Part shown: piece after piece, positions 32,312-41,459 of the stretch
How the letters are laid out: each line of letters opens with the position of its first letter
Position numbering within the stretch: position 1 is the stretch's first letter
Source: Actinomycetospora soli
Lineage (GTDB): Bacteria > Actinomycetota > Actinomycetes > Mycobacteriales > Pseudonocardiaceae
Direction: 5' to 3'
Assembly: GCF_021026295.1 (NCBI RefSeq)
Contig: NZ_JAJNDA010000008.1
Location: forward strand, 222,153 to 286,152
DNA length: 64,000 bases
Notes under the pieces: model-generated
Seen by the model: the letters and a program-made list of their open reading frames with translations, nothing else
Databases searched by the model: none
Told to the model about the DNA's origin: nothing
Program-made: the position numbers and the translations under genes

Positions 32312-34272
32312 CCACCCCCCGCCTCCTGTCCGACCGCTACGAGCTCGGACCCGCGCTCGGCTACGGCGGCATGTCCGAGGTCCACGGCGGCCGGGACGTC
32401 CGCCTGGGCCGCGACGTGGCGATCAAGGTCCTCCGCGCCGACCTCGCCCGGGACCCGCAGTTCCAGATCCGCTTCCAGCGCGAGGGCCAGAACGCCGCCG
32501 CGCTGAACCACCCGGCCATCGTGGCCGTCTACGACACCGGCGAGACCTGGGCCGACGACGTCCCGCTGCCCTACATCGTCATGGAGTACGTGCCGGGGCG
32601 GACGCTGCGCGACATCGTCAAGACCGGCGGGCCGATGGACCCGTACCGGGTCTGCGAGGTCACCGCCGACGTCTGTTCGGCGCTCGACTTCTCCCACCGC
32701 CACGGCATCATCCACCGCGACGTGAAGCCGGCCAACGTCATGATCACCCCGTCCGGGGCGGTCAAGGTGATGGACTTCGGCATTGCGCGGGCGCTCTCCG
32801 ACGCCCAGCAGGGGCTGACGCAGACGGCGGCCGTGATCGGCACGGCGCAGTACCTCTCGCCGGAGCAGGCGCGGGGCGAGGCGGTCGACGCCCGCTCGGA
32901 CGTCTACTCGACCGGCTGCGTGCTCTTCGAGCTGCTGACGGGGCAGCCGCCGTTCACCGGCGACTCCCCGGTCGCCGTCGCCTACCAGCACGTGCGGGAG
33001 GACCCGAAGGCCCCGTCCGAGCTGAACCCGGCGGTGCCGCCGGCCCTCGATGCCATCACGCTGAAGGCGCTGGCCAAGAACCCGTTCAACCGCTACCAGA
33101 CCGCCGGCGAGATGCGCGACGACCTGGTGCGGGTGCTGCAGGGCGAGCAGGTCGAGGCCCCGCTGGTGATGACGGCGGACGAGCGCAACACGCTCATGAC
33201 CGGCCCCACCCGCACCGTCGGGTCCGCCGCGTACGCGACCGGTCCAGCCACCGAGGCCGGCGACTTCGCCGCCTGGCAGGCCGAGCAGGAGGAGGAGCGT
33301 CGCCGGCGCGGCCGCCGGCGGCTCGGCGTGATCGGCGGGATCGTGGCGGTGGCCGCCGTGCTCGCCGGGCTGTTCTTCCTCTTCTCGCCGGGCAACAACC
33401 AGCTCCCGGTCCCCGACGTCACGAACCAGCCGCAGGACGTCGCCCTGCGCACCCTGACCGGTGCCGGGCTCAAGCCCAACCTCGTGCCGGTGGCCTCCGA
33501 CGCCACCCAGGTCGGCAAGGTGCTCGGCACCGACCCGGTGGCCGGGACCGAGGTCGAGCCGCAGTCCGTCATCGCCATGCGCGTCGGCCGCGGGCCGGAC
33601 CGGGTGCAGGCGCCGGACCTCACCGGCCGGACGGCCGACCAGGCCCAGCAGATCGTGCAGGCGGCCGGGCTGACGCTGACGCCGGTGCCGCAGCAGCGGC
33701 CGGTGGACGACCCCTCGCAGGTCGGCAAGGTCCTCTCGCAGGACCCGGCGTCGGGCACCCTGCTCGCCCCGGGCACCGCGATCCAGCTGACCGTCGGCCA
33801 GCAGCGCCAGACGATCAAGGTCCCGGACGTCACGGGCCAGCCGGTGAGCACCGCGCGCACCACGCTCGAGGGGGTCGGCCTCGAGGTCACCGTCTCCGGC
33901 GACGCCTCGGGATCGGCGACGGTCGCCTCCACGAGCCCGTCGGCGGGCAGCACGGTGGCGGTCGGCTCGACGGTCACCCTCACGGTGACCGGCGGGGACC
34001 GGGTCTCGGTGCCCGACATCGTCGGGAAGTCCCGCGCCGATGCGATCTCCACGCTCGCCGCGGCCGGCTTCAGCGGCAACCTCCAGGCCACGTCGCAGGA
34101 CGTCGACGACCCGAGCCAGGACGGCAAGGTGCTCAGCCAGAGCCCGTCCGCGGGCAGCCAGGCCGGGAAGGGCGACACCATCCAGGTCACCGTCGGCCGC
34201 TACAACGGCGGCGGCGGTGGCGGGAGCGGCGGCGTCTTCGGCGGGAACGGCCTCTTCCCCGGCGGGAACTGA
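32308..34272 (+). CDS. pknB: Ser/Thr protein kinase PknB with four PASTA domains
   Basis: A 654-residue receptor kinase that senses muropeptides or lipid II outside and phosphorylates division and wall enzymes inside. Kinase domain about 10-275: [13 protein letters not shown] loop, [38 protein letters not shown]. The membrane span is [19 protein letters not shown] (about 341-360). Four PASTA units follow, opening at [30 protein letters not shown] and [10 protein letters not shown]. The tail is Gly-rich. It is the last gene of the operon, ended by the terminator at 34277-34317. Confidence 0.97.
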   Translation: MTTPRLLSDRYELGPALGYGGMSEVHGGRDVRLGRDVAIKVLRADLARDPQFQIRFQREGQNAAALNHPAIVAVYDTGETWADDVPLPYIVMEYVPGRTLRDIVKTGGPMDPYRVCEVTADVCSALDFSHRHGIIHRDVKPANVMITPSGAVKVMDFGIARALSDAQQGLTQTAAVIGTAQYLSPEQARGEAVDARSDVYSTGCVLFELLTGQPPFTGDSPVAVAYQHVREDPKAPSELNPAVPPALDAITLKALAKNPFNRYQTAGEMRDDLVRVLQGEQVEAPLVMTADERNTLMTGPTRTVGSAAYATGPATEAGDFAAWQAEQEEERRRRGRRRLGVIGGIVAVAAVLAGLFFLFSPGNNQLPVPDVTNQPQDVALRTLTGAGLKPNLVPVASDATQVGKVLGTDPVAGTEVEPQSVIAMRVGRGPDRVQAPDLTGRTADQAQQIVQAAGLTLTPVPQQRPVDDPSQVGKVLSQDPASGTLLAPGTAIQLTVGQQRQTIKVPDVTGQPVSTARTTLEGVGLEVTVSGDASGSATVASTSPSAGSTVAVGSTVTLTVTGGDRVSVPDIVGKSRADAISTLAAAGFSGNLQATSQDVDDPSQDGKVLSQSPSAGSQAGKGDTIQVTVGRYNGGGGGGSGGVFGGNGLFPGGN

Positions 34273-34276
34273 CGCC

Positions 34277-34317
34277 GCCACCCGCCGTCGGGAAGGCCCT
34301 TCCCGACGGCGGGTGGC
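34277..34317. terminator. Bidirectional terminator between pknB and trpG
   Basis: A perfect 19-bp stem with a 3-nt loop (gcc). It lies between the pknB stop and the convergent trpG stop and should end both transcripts. Confidence 0.88.
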
Positions 34318-34974
34318 TCAGGTCCGCGCGGGCGGGGCGGCGGCCAGGGCGAGCGCCCGGACGTCCCGGACGAGCTCGTCGACCAGCCCGGTGGCCACCG
34401 GGTGCCCGCAGCCCGCCATCCAGGTGGCCAGCATGCGGTGACCGTCCTCGGTGAGCACCGACTCCGGGTGGAACTGCACGCCCTCGAGCGGGAGCTCGCG
34501 GTGGCGCATCGCCATGAGCACGCCGTCGGCGGTCCAGCCGGTGGCCTCGAGCTCGTCGGGCAACGAGTCCGGCCGCACGGTGAGCGAGTGGTAGCGGGTG
34601 GCCGTGAACGGGTCGGGCAGCCCGGCGAGCACGCCGGTCCCGCCGTGGTGGACCGCCGAGGTCTTGCCGTGGCGCAGCTCCGGGGCGCGCTCGACGATCC
34701 CGCCGAACGCCTGCCCGAGCGCCTGGTGACCGAGGCAGACCCCGAGCAGCGGCGTCCGGTCGGCGGCGCAGCGGGCGATGACCTCGAGGCTCTGCCCGGC
34801 GTCGTCGGGCGTGCCAGGGCCGGGGCTCACGAGCACGCCGTCCACGTCGGCGGCGAGCTCCAGCACGTCCGGGGCGTCGTTGCGGCGCACCACCGGGTCC
34901 GCACCGAGCTGGGCGAGGTACTGCACCAGGTTGTAGACGAAGCTGTCGTAGTTGTCGACGACGAGGACCCGCAC
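34318..34974 (-). CDS. trpG: Anthranilate/aminodeoxychorismate synthase glutamine amidotransferase subunit
   Basis: A 218-residue class I glutamine amidotransferase that passes ammonia to anthranilate synthase or aminodeoxychorismate synthase. The nucleophile is Cys in [17 protein letters not shown] (about residue 80), and the His/Glu pair is in [15 protein letters not shown] (about 173). The oxyanion motif is [14 protein letters not shown]. It starts at GTG 34974, giving [12 protein letters not shown], the family opening. There is no ribosome site; TAGGGT ends 7 nt upstream, so it looks leaderless. By position it is the Rv0013 counterpart and may serve both tryptophan and folate synthesis. 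Confidence 0.93.
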   Translation of the reverse strand: MRVLVVDNYDSFVYNLVQYLAQLGADPVVRRNDAPDVLELAADVDGVLVSPGPGTPDDAGQSLEVIARCAADRTPLLGVCLGHQALGQAFGGIVERAPELRHGKTSAVHHGGTGVLAGLPDPFTATRYHSLTVRPDSLPDELEATGWTADGVLMAMRHRELPLEGVQFHPESVLTEDGHRMLATWMAGCGHPVATGLVDELVRDVRALALAAAPPART

Positions 34975-34987
34975 GGGCGCGACCCTA
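34975..34987 (-). promoter_or_regulatory. Leaderless promoter of trpG
   Basis: On the minus strand TAGGGT (34987-34982) is followed by 7 nt and the GTG at 34974. No Shine-Dalgarno is present. The divergent crgA gene has a possible -10, TACCGT, at 35011-35016, so the 72-bp gap carries two opposed promoters. Confidence 0.5.
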
Positions 34988-35046
34988 CGCGGGGATCCGC
35001 GGGGCTTCGCTACCGTGGAGTCCACACTCGTCCCCAGGAGCGTCCC

Positions 35047-35304
35047 GTGCCCAAGTCCAAGGTCCGCAAGAAGCCGACCTACACCCCGCCGCCGCAGGCG
35101 TCCGCCGCGAAGGCCGCCGGCCCGTCGCACCCCGCGTACGTCGTCATCATGCTGGCGATCGGCATCATCGGCCTGGCGTGGCTCGTCGTGAACTACCTCG
35201 CGGGCGAGGACATCCGGTTCATGGCCGAGCTCGGCGGCTACAACTTCCTCATCGGGTTCGGGCTCGTCGTGGTGTCGCTGCTCATGACGATGAAGTGGCG
35301 CTGA
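35047..35304 (+). CDS. crgA: Cell division protein CrgA
   Basis: An 85-residue membrane protein that coordinates FtsZ, FtsI/PbpB and CwsA at the septum. A basic N-terminus ([11 protein letters not shown]) is followed by two membrane helices (residues about 31-51 and 64-80) with the conserved loop [15 protein letters not shown], the full family plan and length. GTG 35047 has aggag seven bases upstream. It is divergent from trpG. The DUF881 gene (Rv0012-like) that sits between them in mycobacteria is absent. Confidence 0.95.
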   Translation: MPKSKVRKKPTYTPPPQASAAKAAGPSHPAYVVIMLAIGIIGLAWLVVNYLAGEDIRFMAELGGYNFLIGFGLVVVSLLMTMKWR

Positions 35305-35346
35305 GAACTACACCGATGTCATTCGTCCCCACTGTGGACGGAGCCT

Positions 35347-35925
35347 GTGGACAACCCTGAGACGACATGGGCCGCGCCGCGGGGCGCGGTGGTGCTCGGG
35401 CTCGTGGGCGCGGTCGGGCTGATCGCCGCCGTCTTCCTCGCCGGGCTCGACGGGCCGGGGCGGCTGCTGCTCGGCGTCGCCGGGGCGGCGGTCGGGGCGG
35501 CGGCCGTGTTCGGCCTGCGCGCCCGGCCGCGGCTGGCGGTCACCGACGACGCGCTCGCGCTCCGCGGCCTGCTCGGGGCCCGCGTGTGGCCGTGGCCGCG
35601 GGTGGACGCCGTGCGCGTCGTGCGGATGCGCCGGCTGGGGATGCCGGCCGCCTACCTCGAGATCGACGCGCGGGACGACGACGGCGCGGAACGGCTGCTG
35701 GTGCTCGGGCGCCTCGAGCTCGGGGCGGACCCGGTGGACGTCGCGGCCGCCCTGCAGGCCCACCGCGCCCGGGCGGGGCGCGGTGGTCCCGGTGGCTCAG
35801 CCGCCGATGCGGCAGGTGGTGGCGCCGCAGACGACGGAGCCGAACGAGAGGTCGCGCAGCGCGATCGCGAGGACCAGGGCGACGACGATCCCGGCGGCGA
35901 TCCACAGCCCGACGACCGGGCGTGA
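35347..35925 (+). CDS. PH-domain membrane protein (Rv0010c-like)
   Basis: A 192-residue protein with two membrane helices (GAVVLGLVGAVGLIAAVFLA and RLLLGVAGAAVGAAAVFGL, residues about 13-58), then a short PH-like domain (LAVTDDALALRGLLGARVWPW ... LEIDARDDDG, about 60-142). The order matches the Rv0010c position of the block. The last ~43 residues (Gly/Asp/Glu-rich) are read antisense to the end of the rhomboid gene, a 129-bp overlap, so they are probably non-functional tail. It starts at GTG 35347. Function unknown. Confidence 0.78.
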   Translation: MDNPETTWAAPRGAVVLGLVGAVGLIAAVFLAGLDGPGRLLLGVAGAAVGAAAVFGLRARPRLAVTDDALALRGLLGARVWPWPRVDAVRVVRMRRLGMPAAYLEIDARDDDGAERLLVLGRLELGADPVDVAAALQAHRARAGRGGPGGSAADAAGGGAADDGAEREVAQRDREDQGDDDPGGDPQPDDRA

Positions 35926-36672
35926 CCGGGCGGGCCCGTAGGCCATGCCCAGCGCCACCCCGGTGCCGACGACGAGCCCGCCGAGGTGCCCGAGCAGCGA
36001 GATGCCGGGGAACGTCAGCGAGAACACGACGTTGATGCCGATGATCACCATGGCCGACGTCGCCGGCAGCCGCATGCGGCGTAGCAGCACCACGAGGGCG
36101 CCCATCAGGCCGAAGACGGCACCGGACGCCCCGGCGGTGGCGCTCAGCGGCGAGCCGAACACCATCACCGCGGCCGAGCCCCCGAGCAGGGACGCCCCGT
36201 AGAGCACGCCGAAGCGCAGCCGGCCGAGCGCCAGCTCGATGTCGCGCCCGAGGAACCACAGGGCGACCATGTTGAACAGCAGGTGGATCGGGCCGATGTG
36301 CAGGAAGCCCGACGTCACCAGCCGCCACCAGTCGCCGGACGCGACCTGCAGCGGGACGAGCGCGCCGCCGGAGAAGACGGCGCCCGCCGTGTTGTCCTGC
36401 ACGCTGCCGGCGTCGGCGACGGTCCAGGCGAAGACGGCGACGTTGAGGGCGATGAGGGCCGGGACGACGACGGCCGTCGGCCGCCGCAGGTCCCGGCCCC
36501 GCCGCTGCGTGCGGGCGCCCTCGGTGACGCAGTCGACGCACTGCATCCCGACCGAGGCCTCCTGGAGGCACTGCGGACACGCCGGTCGGTCGCAGCGCGT
36601 GCAGCGCAGCCCGGTCGGGCGGTCGGGGTGGCGGACGCACACCTGGGTGTCCGCGTCCGAGGGCGTGGTCAT
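35797..36672 (-). CDS. Rhomboid-family intramembrane serine protease
   Basis: A 291-residue protease that cuts within membranes. The N-terminal ~55 residues form a zinc-binding B-box-like head (CVRHPDRPTGLRCTRC, CPQCLQ, CVDCV). Six to seven membrane helices follow. The catalytic Ser is in TAGASGAVFGLMGA (about 184) and the His in LLGHLGGLVVG (about 228). The N-terminal HxxxN-type pair is HIGPIHLLFNM. The ATG at 36672 has GACACT 6 nt upstream, a possible leaderless start. Its 3' end overlaps the PH gene by 129 bp. Confidence 0.92.
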   Translation of the reverse strand: MTTPSDADTQVCVRHPDRPTGLRCTRCDRPACPQCLQEASVGMQCVDCVTEGARTQRRGRDLRRPTAVVVPALIALNVAVFAWTVADAGSVQDNTAGAVFSGGALVPLQVASGDWWRLVTSGFLHIGPIHLLFNMVALWFLGRDIELALGRLRFGVLYGASLLGGSAAVMVFGSPLSATAGASGAVFGLMGALVVLLRRMRLPATSAMVIIGINVVFSLTFPGISLLGHLGGLVVGTGVALGMAYGPARSRPVVGLWIAAGIVVALVLAIALRDLSFGSVVCGATTCRIGG

Positions 36673-36707
36673 GCCCCCAGTGTCCCCGTCGGGAGGTGGA
36701 TGTCCGG

Positions 36708-37247
36708 TTACTTCGCGACCTCGATGCTCTCGATCACGATGTCCGAGGTCGGCCGGTCACCCGGGCCGGTGGGGGCGGCGGCGATCGAGTCGACGACGTC
36801 GCGGCTGGACTGGTCGGCCACCTCGCCGAAGATCGTGTGCTTGCGGTTCAGCCACGTCGTCGGCGCCACGGTGATGAAGAACTGCGAGCCGTTGGTGCCG
36901 GGCCCCGCGTTCGCCATCGCGAGCAGGTACGGACGGTCGAAGCGCAGGTCGGGGTGGAACTCGTCGGCGAACTTGTAGCCGGGGCCGCCACGACCCGTTC
37001 CGGTGGGATCCCCGGTCTGCAGCATGAATCCGGCGATGACCCGGTGGAAGATCGTGCCGTCGTAGAACGGCCCGCTGGACGAGCCCTTCGCGTTCGGCTC
37101 GCTGTACTGACCCTCACCGGTCGCGAGTCCCACGAAGTTGGACACCGTCTTCGGTGCCTTGTCGGGGAAGAGGTTGACGGTGATGTCGCCGTTCGAGGTG
37201 TGCAGCGTCGCGGTCGGCCCGTTCTCGGCATTCGTCACGGACGTCAT
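36708..37247 (-). CDS. ppiA: Cyclophilin-type peptidyl-prolyl cis-trans isomerase
   Basis: A 179-residue cytosolic cyclophilin that isomerises Xaa-Pro bonds. Active-site residues are recognisable: [15 protein letters not shown] (Arg, Phe, Met, Gln), TNGSQFFIT and the [12 protein letters not shown] segment. No signal peptide is seen. ATG 37247 (MTSVTNAE) is chosen because the family fold begins just after it; longer frames upstream are antisense to the Lys/Ala-rich gene. It corresponds to the Rv0009 position and closes the conserved block. Confidence 0.94.
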   Translation of the reverse strand: MTSVTNAENGPTATLHTSNGDITVNLFPDKAPKTVSNFVGLATGEGQYSEPNAKGSSSGPFYDGTIFHRVIAGFMLQTGDPTGTGRGGPGYKFADEFHPDLRFDRPYLLAMANAGPGTNGSQFFITVAPTTWLNRKHTIFGEVADQSSRDVVDSIAAAPTGPGDRPTSDIVIESIEVAK

Positions 37248-37352
37248 CGTGCCACCGAAGGAGCAGCGGGTGTGACGCACCGGCGGGTCGGGCACTTGCA
37301 GACAGGGGAAGGGCGGCAGGATCAGCCGCCCACGAACAGTGAGGTGTCGCCG

Positions 37353-38189
37353 TTGAGCAGCAAGACCGTGATCGGAGCCAGGGAGGACCTGGACGATCTG
37401 CGCAAGGAAGGACGTCGCGCCCGCAAGAAGGCGGCCAAGCACGCCGAGAAGGCCGCAGCGCAGGCCCGCAAGGAGCGCGAGAAGGCGCGTAAGCAGGGCG
37501 CGAAGAAGCGTGCCGAGGTCCGCCGCGACGTCCGCGCCGCCGCCGACCAGGCCCGCCAGCGGGTGCTCGACGCCCGCGCCGAGGCCCGCTCGCGCGCCGA
37601 GGAGGCCCAGGCCGAGGCCCGCAAGCGGGCCCAGGAGGCGCGCGCCGAGACGCGCAAGCGCGCCAACAAGGCCGCCAAGGACGCCCGCAAGCAGGCCCGC
37701 TCGTACGCCAAGGACGCGCGCAAGCAGGCGAAGAGCTACGCCGAGGACGCCCGCAAGGCCCTCGAGGCCTCGCCGGTGCCGACCTCGGTCGGCGAGCTGC
37801 GCGACCTCGGTGACACGGTGCGCGGCCAGCTCGAGGACGGGCTGACCACGGCGCGCCGCGACCTGTCGCAGCGGCTCGAGCCGGAGCAGGACAAGAAGCG
37901 CCGTCGCTGGGGCCTCTGGATCGTGCTCGGCGTGCTCGGGGCCGGCATCGCGATCGTCGCGACCCGCAAGGCGCCGGAGCTCCCGCCCCCGCCGCCGCCC
38001 GCGCCCCGGCCGAAGCCGGCGCCGAGCCCGGCCGCGTCGACGTCGACGACCGGGTCCCCGGCCGCGGCGGCCGGCGCGACGCCCCCGCCCGCGGAGGGCG
38101 CGGGCTCCGTCCCGCCGAAGGGTCCCGGCGCCGCGGTCTCGCCCAGCACCAACGGCTCGGCCGGCAGCACCAAGCCCGCCGGCAGCTGA
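37353..38189 (+). CDS. Lys/Ala/Arg-rich helical protein with one membrane anchor
   Basis: A 278-residue protein I cannot assign to a named family. Residues about 10-140 are a repetitive basic helix of Ala, Lys, Arg, Glu and Gln ([39 protein letters not shown]), like histone H1-type or apolipoprotein-like repeats. A membrane helix follows ([19 protein letters not shown], about 188-206) and a Pro/Ala/Ser/Thr-rich tail that is probably external. TTG 37353 is chosen because gaggtg lies six bases before it; GTG 37344 is the in-frame alternative. It may tether DNA or lipids to the membrane; that is a guess from composition. Confidence 0.72.
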   Translation: MSSKTVIGAREDLDDLRKEGRRARKKAAKHAEKAAAQARKEREKARKQGAKKRAEVRRDVRAAADQARQRVLDARAEARSRAEEAQAEARKRAQEARAETRKRANKAAKDARKQARSYAKDARKQAKSYAEDARKALEASPVPTSVGELRDLGDTVRGQLEDGLTTARRDLSQRLEPEQDKKRRRWGLWIVLGVLGAGIAIVATRKAPELPPPPPPAPRPKPAPSPAASTSTTGSPAAAAGATPPPAEGAGSVPPKGPGAAVSPSTNGSAGSTKPAGS

Positions 38190-38196
38190 CCCGCCC

Positions 38197-38239
38197 GCCC
38201 GGGTGGGCCCGGCCGGACACCGGCCGGGCTCACCCGGGC
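38197..38239. terminator. Bidirectional hairpin between convergent genes
   Basis: A ~19-bp stem (gcccgggtgggcccggcc with its near-complement) with an acac-containing loop and one G/T-type mismatch. It spans the end of the minus-strand hydrolase gene and follows the plus-strand stop by 7 bp. Confidence 0.75.
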
Positions 38240-39501
38240 AGCAGGTCCCGCAGACGGTCGCCCACGCCGACCGTCCGGTCCGCCGACACGTCCCCGGGCC
38301 GTCCGCTGACCACCGCCGCGACGTTGGCCGCGCTCGTCCCGCCGGGACGCAGGTACTCGTCGTGCCCGGTCGCACCCGTCGTCGCCAGCGGACGGGCGTC
38401 GGGCAACCCGTTCGGGTCCGGACCGAACCACCCCGCGTCGGCCACCGGGTCGAGGCGGGCCTCGGCGACCCACGTCGGCTGCCGCGGCAGCGGGGTCACC
38501 CCCGGAGAGCCGAGCAGCACGACGTCGTCCACCGCGTGCGACGTCGCGGCCGCCTGCGCGACGACGAGCGAGCCGTACGAGTGGCCCACGGCGGTCACGT
38601 GCGCGCCGGGCGCCACCCCGTCGAGGAACGACGCGAGCCGGGTGGACGCGACCGTGGCGGCCCGGGTGCCGAGCACCGAGCGCGCCGGGTCGAGCACCTC
38701 CGGCCACTGCGGCGCGGCGTAGTCGTACCAGGCGACGGCGGCGACCCCCGGTCCCGTCAGGGCCGCGAGCTCCGCCGTCCGCGCGGGGAGGTCCTCCGCC
38801 CGCGCGGTGAACCCGGGCACGAACACGCCCACGTGGCGCGCCATGTCGACGTCGCCGATCCCGATCGCCGCCCGGCCCGACGCCGGGTCCAGGGCGAGCA
38901 ACATCCGGCCGGCCGCGGCCGTGTCGATCGCCAGGATCCGCCCGAGCCGGGCCGTGACGGCCGCCAGCCGGACCTCCACGTCCTGCAGCTCCCCGGGCCC
39001 GCGCACCGCGTCCCGGGCGCGGGTGAGCTCGGCCAGCTCCGTCTCGGTGGCGTCCCGGGTCGCGGCGAGGCGCGCGCGGTTGGCCCGGTCCCGGGCGCTC
39101 GCGGGGAGCCCGTCGAGCGCGCCGACCAGCTCCGGGCGCTCGAGGACCAGCCGCTCCCGGGCCGGCAGACCGGCCCACCAGTGCGCGACGGACGCCGGCG
39201 CCGGCCCGTCGGCGGCCGGGCCCACCGCCGCGGGCTCGCTGCGAGCGGCCCGGGCGAGGGCGTCGGCGAGCCGGGCGTCGTCGAACGGTTCCCGGGCCGC
39301 CACGTCGGCGAGCACCGCGGCCAGTCGGCGGGCCCGGTCGAGCAGCCCGCCGCCCACGTCGACCAGACGCGCGTGCTGCGCCCGGGCCGCGTCGGCGGAG
39401 GCACCGCGCCACGCCTCGGGCAGCCGAACGGCGAACACGGCCCGCTCCCAGTCGTCGGCGGCCGCGGACAGCTCGACCGCGACCGCCCCGAGCGGGGTCA
39501 C
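38230..39501 (-). CDS. Alpha/beta hydrolase (DUF1023) with WxG-like N-terminal hairpin
   Basis: A 423-residue protein. The N-terminal ~90 residues are helical with [20 protein letters not shown], a WxG turn as in WXG100/ESX-type secretion partners. A central helical linker (about 110-200) leads to a DUF1023 alpha/beta hydrolase domain: nucleophile Ser in [16 protein letters not shown] (about 325), an acidic residue near [11 protein letters not shown], and a C-terminal TGHDEYL His. There is no signal peptide, as expected for a type VII substrate. The start GTG 39501 overlaps the upstream small gene's stop (GTGA). It may be a secreted lipase/esterase or effector; this is an inference. Confidence 0.78.
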   Translation of the reverse strand: MTPLGAVAVELSAAADDWERAVFAVRLPEAWRGASADAARAQHARLVDVGGGLLDRARRLAAVLADVAAREPFDDARLADALARAARSEPAAVGPAADGPAPASVAHWWAGLPARERLVLERPELVGALDGLPASARDRANRARLAATRDATETELAELTRARDAVRGPGELQDVEVRLAAVTARLGRILAIDTAAAGRMLLALDPASGRAAIGIGDVDMARHVGVFVPGFTARAEDLPARTAELAALTGPGVAAVAWYDYAAPQWPEVLDPARSVLGTRAATVASTRLASFLDGVAPGAHVTAVGHSYGSLVVAQAAATSHAVDDVVLLGSPGVTPLPRQPTWVAEARLDPVADAGWFGPDPNGLPDARPLATTGATGHDEYLRPGGTSAANVAAVVSGRPGDVSADRTVGVGDRLRDLLPG

Positions 39502-39800
39502 CACGTCCCGTCGAACAGGCGCGCCAGCTCCCCGTCGGCCAGCCCGACGTCCGTCGCGGTGTCCTCGACCAGGTCCTCCAGCACCCGGGCGGCGGCGTTC
39601 CACGTGGCCGCGTCGGCCGTCCACTCCCGGGCCAGCGCGAGGGCCTGGTCGGCGGTCCTGGTGCCGGGCACGAGGCGGGCCAGGTCGCGGACCGCCGCGC
39701 TCATCGCCTCCGCCGCCGCCGCGGCGGCGTCCACGGCCCACCCGATCTCCTCGACGGCGTCGCGCAGGGCGTCCGGGTCCACGGTGAATCCATCGCTCAT
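39498..39800 (-). CDS. WXG100-like small helical protein
   Basis: A 100-residue, Ala-rich helical-hairpin protein with the size of ESX/EspC-type type VII secretion partners. Helix one is DPDALRDAVEEIGWAVDAAA; helix two is REWTADAATWNAAARVLEDL, with two Trp around the turn region. It has no signal peptide. It is translationally coupled to the WxG-fused hydrolase, so the two probably form a pair before export or in the cytosol. No type VII secretion machinery genes are in the window. The start is ATG 39800. Confidence 0.65.
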   Translation of the reverse strand: MSDGFTVDPDALRDAVEEIGWAVDAAAAAAEAMSAAVRDLARLVPGTRTADQALALAREWTADAATWNAAARVLEDLVEDTATDVGLADGELARLFDGTW

Positions 39801-39982
39801 GCCCGGGGGACGTCCCCGACGGCGGGTCGGCTCCCGGCGGGGCTCCAGGCTGGGGAGGACCCGGCCCCGCCGTGCCGGTGGGGACACGTCGTTGGGCCGT
39901 TCGGCGGCACCCCGTTCCGGACGAGCGGGCCGATCGTCCCGAAGGGCGTGACGAACGACCCGCTCGTGGGAAAGGAGTCGCC

Positions 39983-40567
39983 GTGGCGACCGCACGACGA
40001 CGGGGACCGACCCGGGCCGAGCTCGAGGCGGCACGGGACCGGCTGCTGCCCGACGTGCTGCCCGGGCCGGACGACCCGCCGCTGCGGGTGCTCTTCTCCG
40101 GGATCAACCCGGGTCTGGTCTCCGCGTACACCGGCCACCACTTCGCGCGGCCCGGCAACCGCTTCTGGCCCGCGCTGCACGCGTCGGGCTTCACCCCGCG
40201 CGTGTTCGCGCCCGCCGAGCAGGTGTTGCTCCCCGCCCTGGGCCTCGGGATCACGAACGTGGCGCCCCGGGCGACGGCCCGCGCCGACGAGCTCTCCGAC
40301 GACGAGCTGCGCGCCGGCGGCGAGCGGCTGCGCGCCCTGGCCACGGAGCTCGGGCCGGCGTGGCTCGCCGTCGTCGGGGTGGTCGCGTACCGGACCGCCT
40401 TCGCCGAGCCGAGGGCCGTCGTCGGGCGGCAGGACCGGACGATCGGGGCGACCCGGGTGTGGGTGCTGCCGAACCCGAGCGGGCTGAACGCGCACTACAC
40501 ACCCACCACGATCGCCGCCGCGTTCGCCGAGCTGCACGCATGCGCACCCGGCGATCACTGCGATTGA
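39983..40567 (+). CDS. mug: Mug-type G/U mismatch-specific uracil-DNA glycosylase
   Basis: A 194-residue uracil-DNA glycosylase of the Mug/TDG family that removes U or ethenocytosine opposite G. The active motif is FSGINPGLVSAYTGHHFA (GINPG loop with the catalytic Asn, about 38), and the second motif is NPSGLNAHYT (about 167). ITNVAPRATARADEL is the family segment between. GTG 39983 follows aaaggagtcgcc. It stands alone between the WXG-like pair (divergent) and the lactonase operon. Confidence 0.92.
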   Translation: MATARRRGPTRAELEAARDRLLPDVLPGPDDPPLRVLFSGINPGLVSAYTGHHFARPGNRFWPALHASGFTPRVFAPAEQVLLPALGLGITNVAPRATARADELSDDELRAGGERLRALATELGPAWLAVVGVVAYRTAFAEPRAVVGRQDRTIGATRVWVLPNPSGLNAHYTPTTIAAAFAELHACAPGDHCD

Positions 40568-40588
40568 CGGTGGCACCGGTCACAGGCA

Positions 40589-40600
40589 GGGTGATCACCC
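40589..40600. promoter_or_regulatory. Candidate operator palindrome before the lactonase operon
   Basis: GGGTGATCACCC is a 12-bp perfect palindrome 40 bp upstream of the lactonase start. Its position suits a repressor site. The regulator is not in the immediate neighbourhood. Confidence 0.35.
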
Positions 40601-40640
40601 GCGGGGGGTCGGTCCCGTTCTGGAGAAGCGGAGGTCTGCA

Positions 40641-41459
40641 GTGGCCAGCGGTGACATCAAGGTCAGTGTCCTCGACTGCGGCGCGATGAGCGCCGACCTG
40701 ACGTGGTTGCTCCTGCAGCCGGGGCGGTCGATCAAGCCCCGGCAGCAGAAGGACGCCCCCGCCGAGTGGGTCGACGTCCCCACGCACTGCGTGCTCGTCG
40801 AGACGCCCGACGGCACGCTCCTGTGGGACACCAGCTGTCCCAGCGACTGGGAGGAGCGCTGGGGCCCGACGGGGCTCAACGACTTCTTCCCCTACGACCG
40901 CGTGTCCGACGACGAGTACCTCGACAAGCGCCTCGAGCAGCTCGGCATCGGCACCAACCAGATCGACTACGTCGTCCTCTCCCACCTGCACTTCGACCAC
41001 TGCGGCAACGCCAACCTGTTCAAGGACTCCCCGGCGAAGCTCGTGTGCTCGGACAAGGAGAAGGAGTTCGCGTTCGGCTTCGACGGGCCGTTCACGGGCG
41101 CGCACCTCAAGAGCGACTACGAGAACCTGAACTGGGAGACGGTCTCGGGCGACACCGAGTTCCTCCCCGGCGTCACGCTCCTGCAGACCCCCGGGCACAC
41201 CCCGGGCACGATGTCGATGCAGGTCGACCTGCCCGACAGCGGGACGATGATCTTCACCTCGGACGCGGTCTACATGGGCGCGAGCTACGGGCCCCCGCCG
41301 GTCCCCGCGGCCATCGTCAACAACCTCGAGTCCTGGTTCTCCTCGGTGGAGAAGATCCGCGACGTCGCGGAGAAGAAGAACGCGACCGTCGTCTTCGGGC
41401 ACGACGCCGACCAGATCCACGAGCTCAAGACCGTCTCGAACGGGGGCCACTACACGTGA
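40641..41459 (+). CDS. Metallo-beta-lactamase-fold lactonase (AiiA/AttM-BlcC type)
   Basis: A 272-residue cytosolic MBL hydrolase of the N-acyl-homoserine/gamma-lactone hydrolase group. Metal motif SHLHFDHCGN (about 114), then PGHTPGT (His, about 190), TSDAV (Asp, about 212) and VFGHDAD (His, about 255): the full dinuclear zinc set. GTG 40641 follows gcggaggtctgca. The stop overlaps the iron dehydrogenase gene (GTGA). In Agrobacterium the BlcC lactonase opens gamma-butyrolactone and the next enzyme, an iron alcohol dehydrogenase, oxidises the 4-hydroxybutyrate. The same pairing here favours gamma-lactone catabolism over quorum quenching. Confidence 0.87.
   Translation: MASGDIKVSVLDCGAMSADLTWLLLQPGRSIKPRQQKDAPAEWVDVPTHCVLVETPDGTLLWDTSCPSDWEERWGPTGLNDFFPYDRVSDDEYLDKRLEQLGIGTNQIDYVVLSHLHFDHCGNANLFKDSPAKLVCSDKEKEFAFGFDGPFTGAHLKSDYENLNWETVSGDTEFLPGVTLLQTPGHTPGTMSMQVDLPDSGTMIFTSDAVYMGASYGPPPVPAAIVNNLESWFSSVEKIRDVAEKKNATVVFGHDADQIHELKTVSNGGHYT

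Noticed and set aside
24626..37247. A replication origin near the division block
   Set aside because: The block is near oriC in many actinobacteria, but no dnaA, dnaN, gyrase genes or DnaA-box cluster was seen.
40641..41459. A quorum-quenching AHL lactonase
   Set aside because: The active-site motifs allow it, but the overlapping HOT-type dehydrogenase favours catabolism of a simple gamma-lactone.
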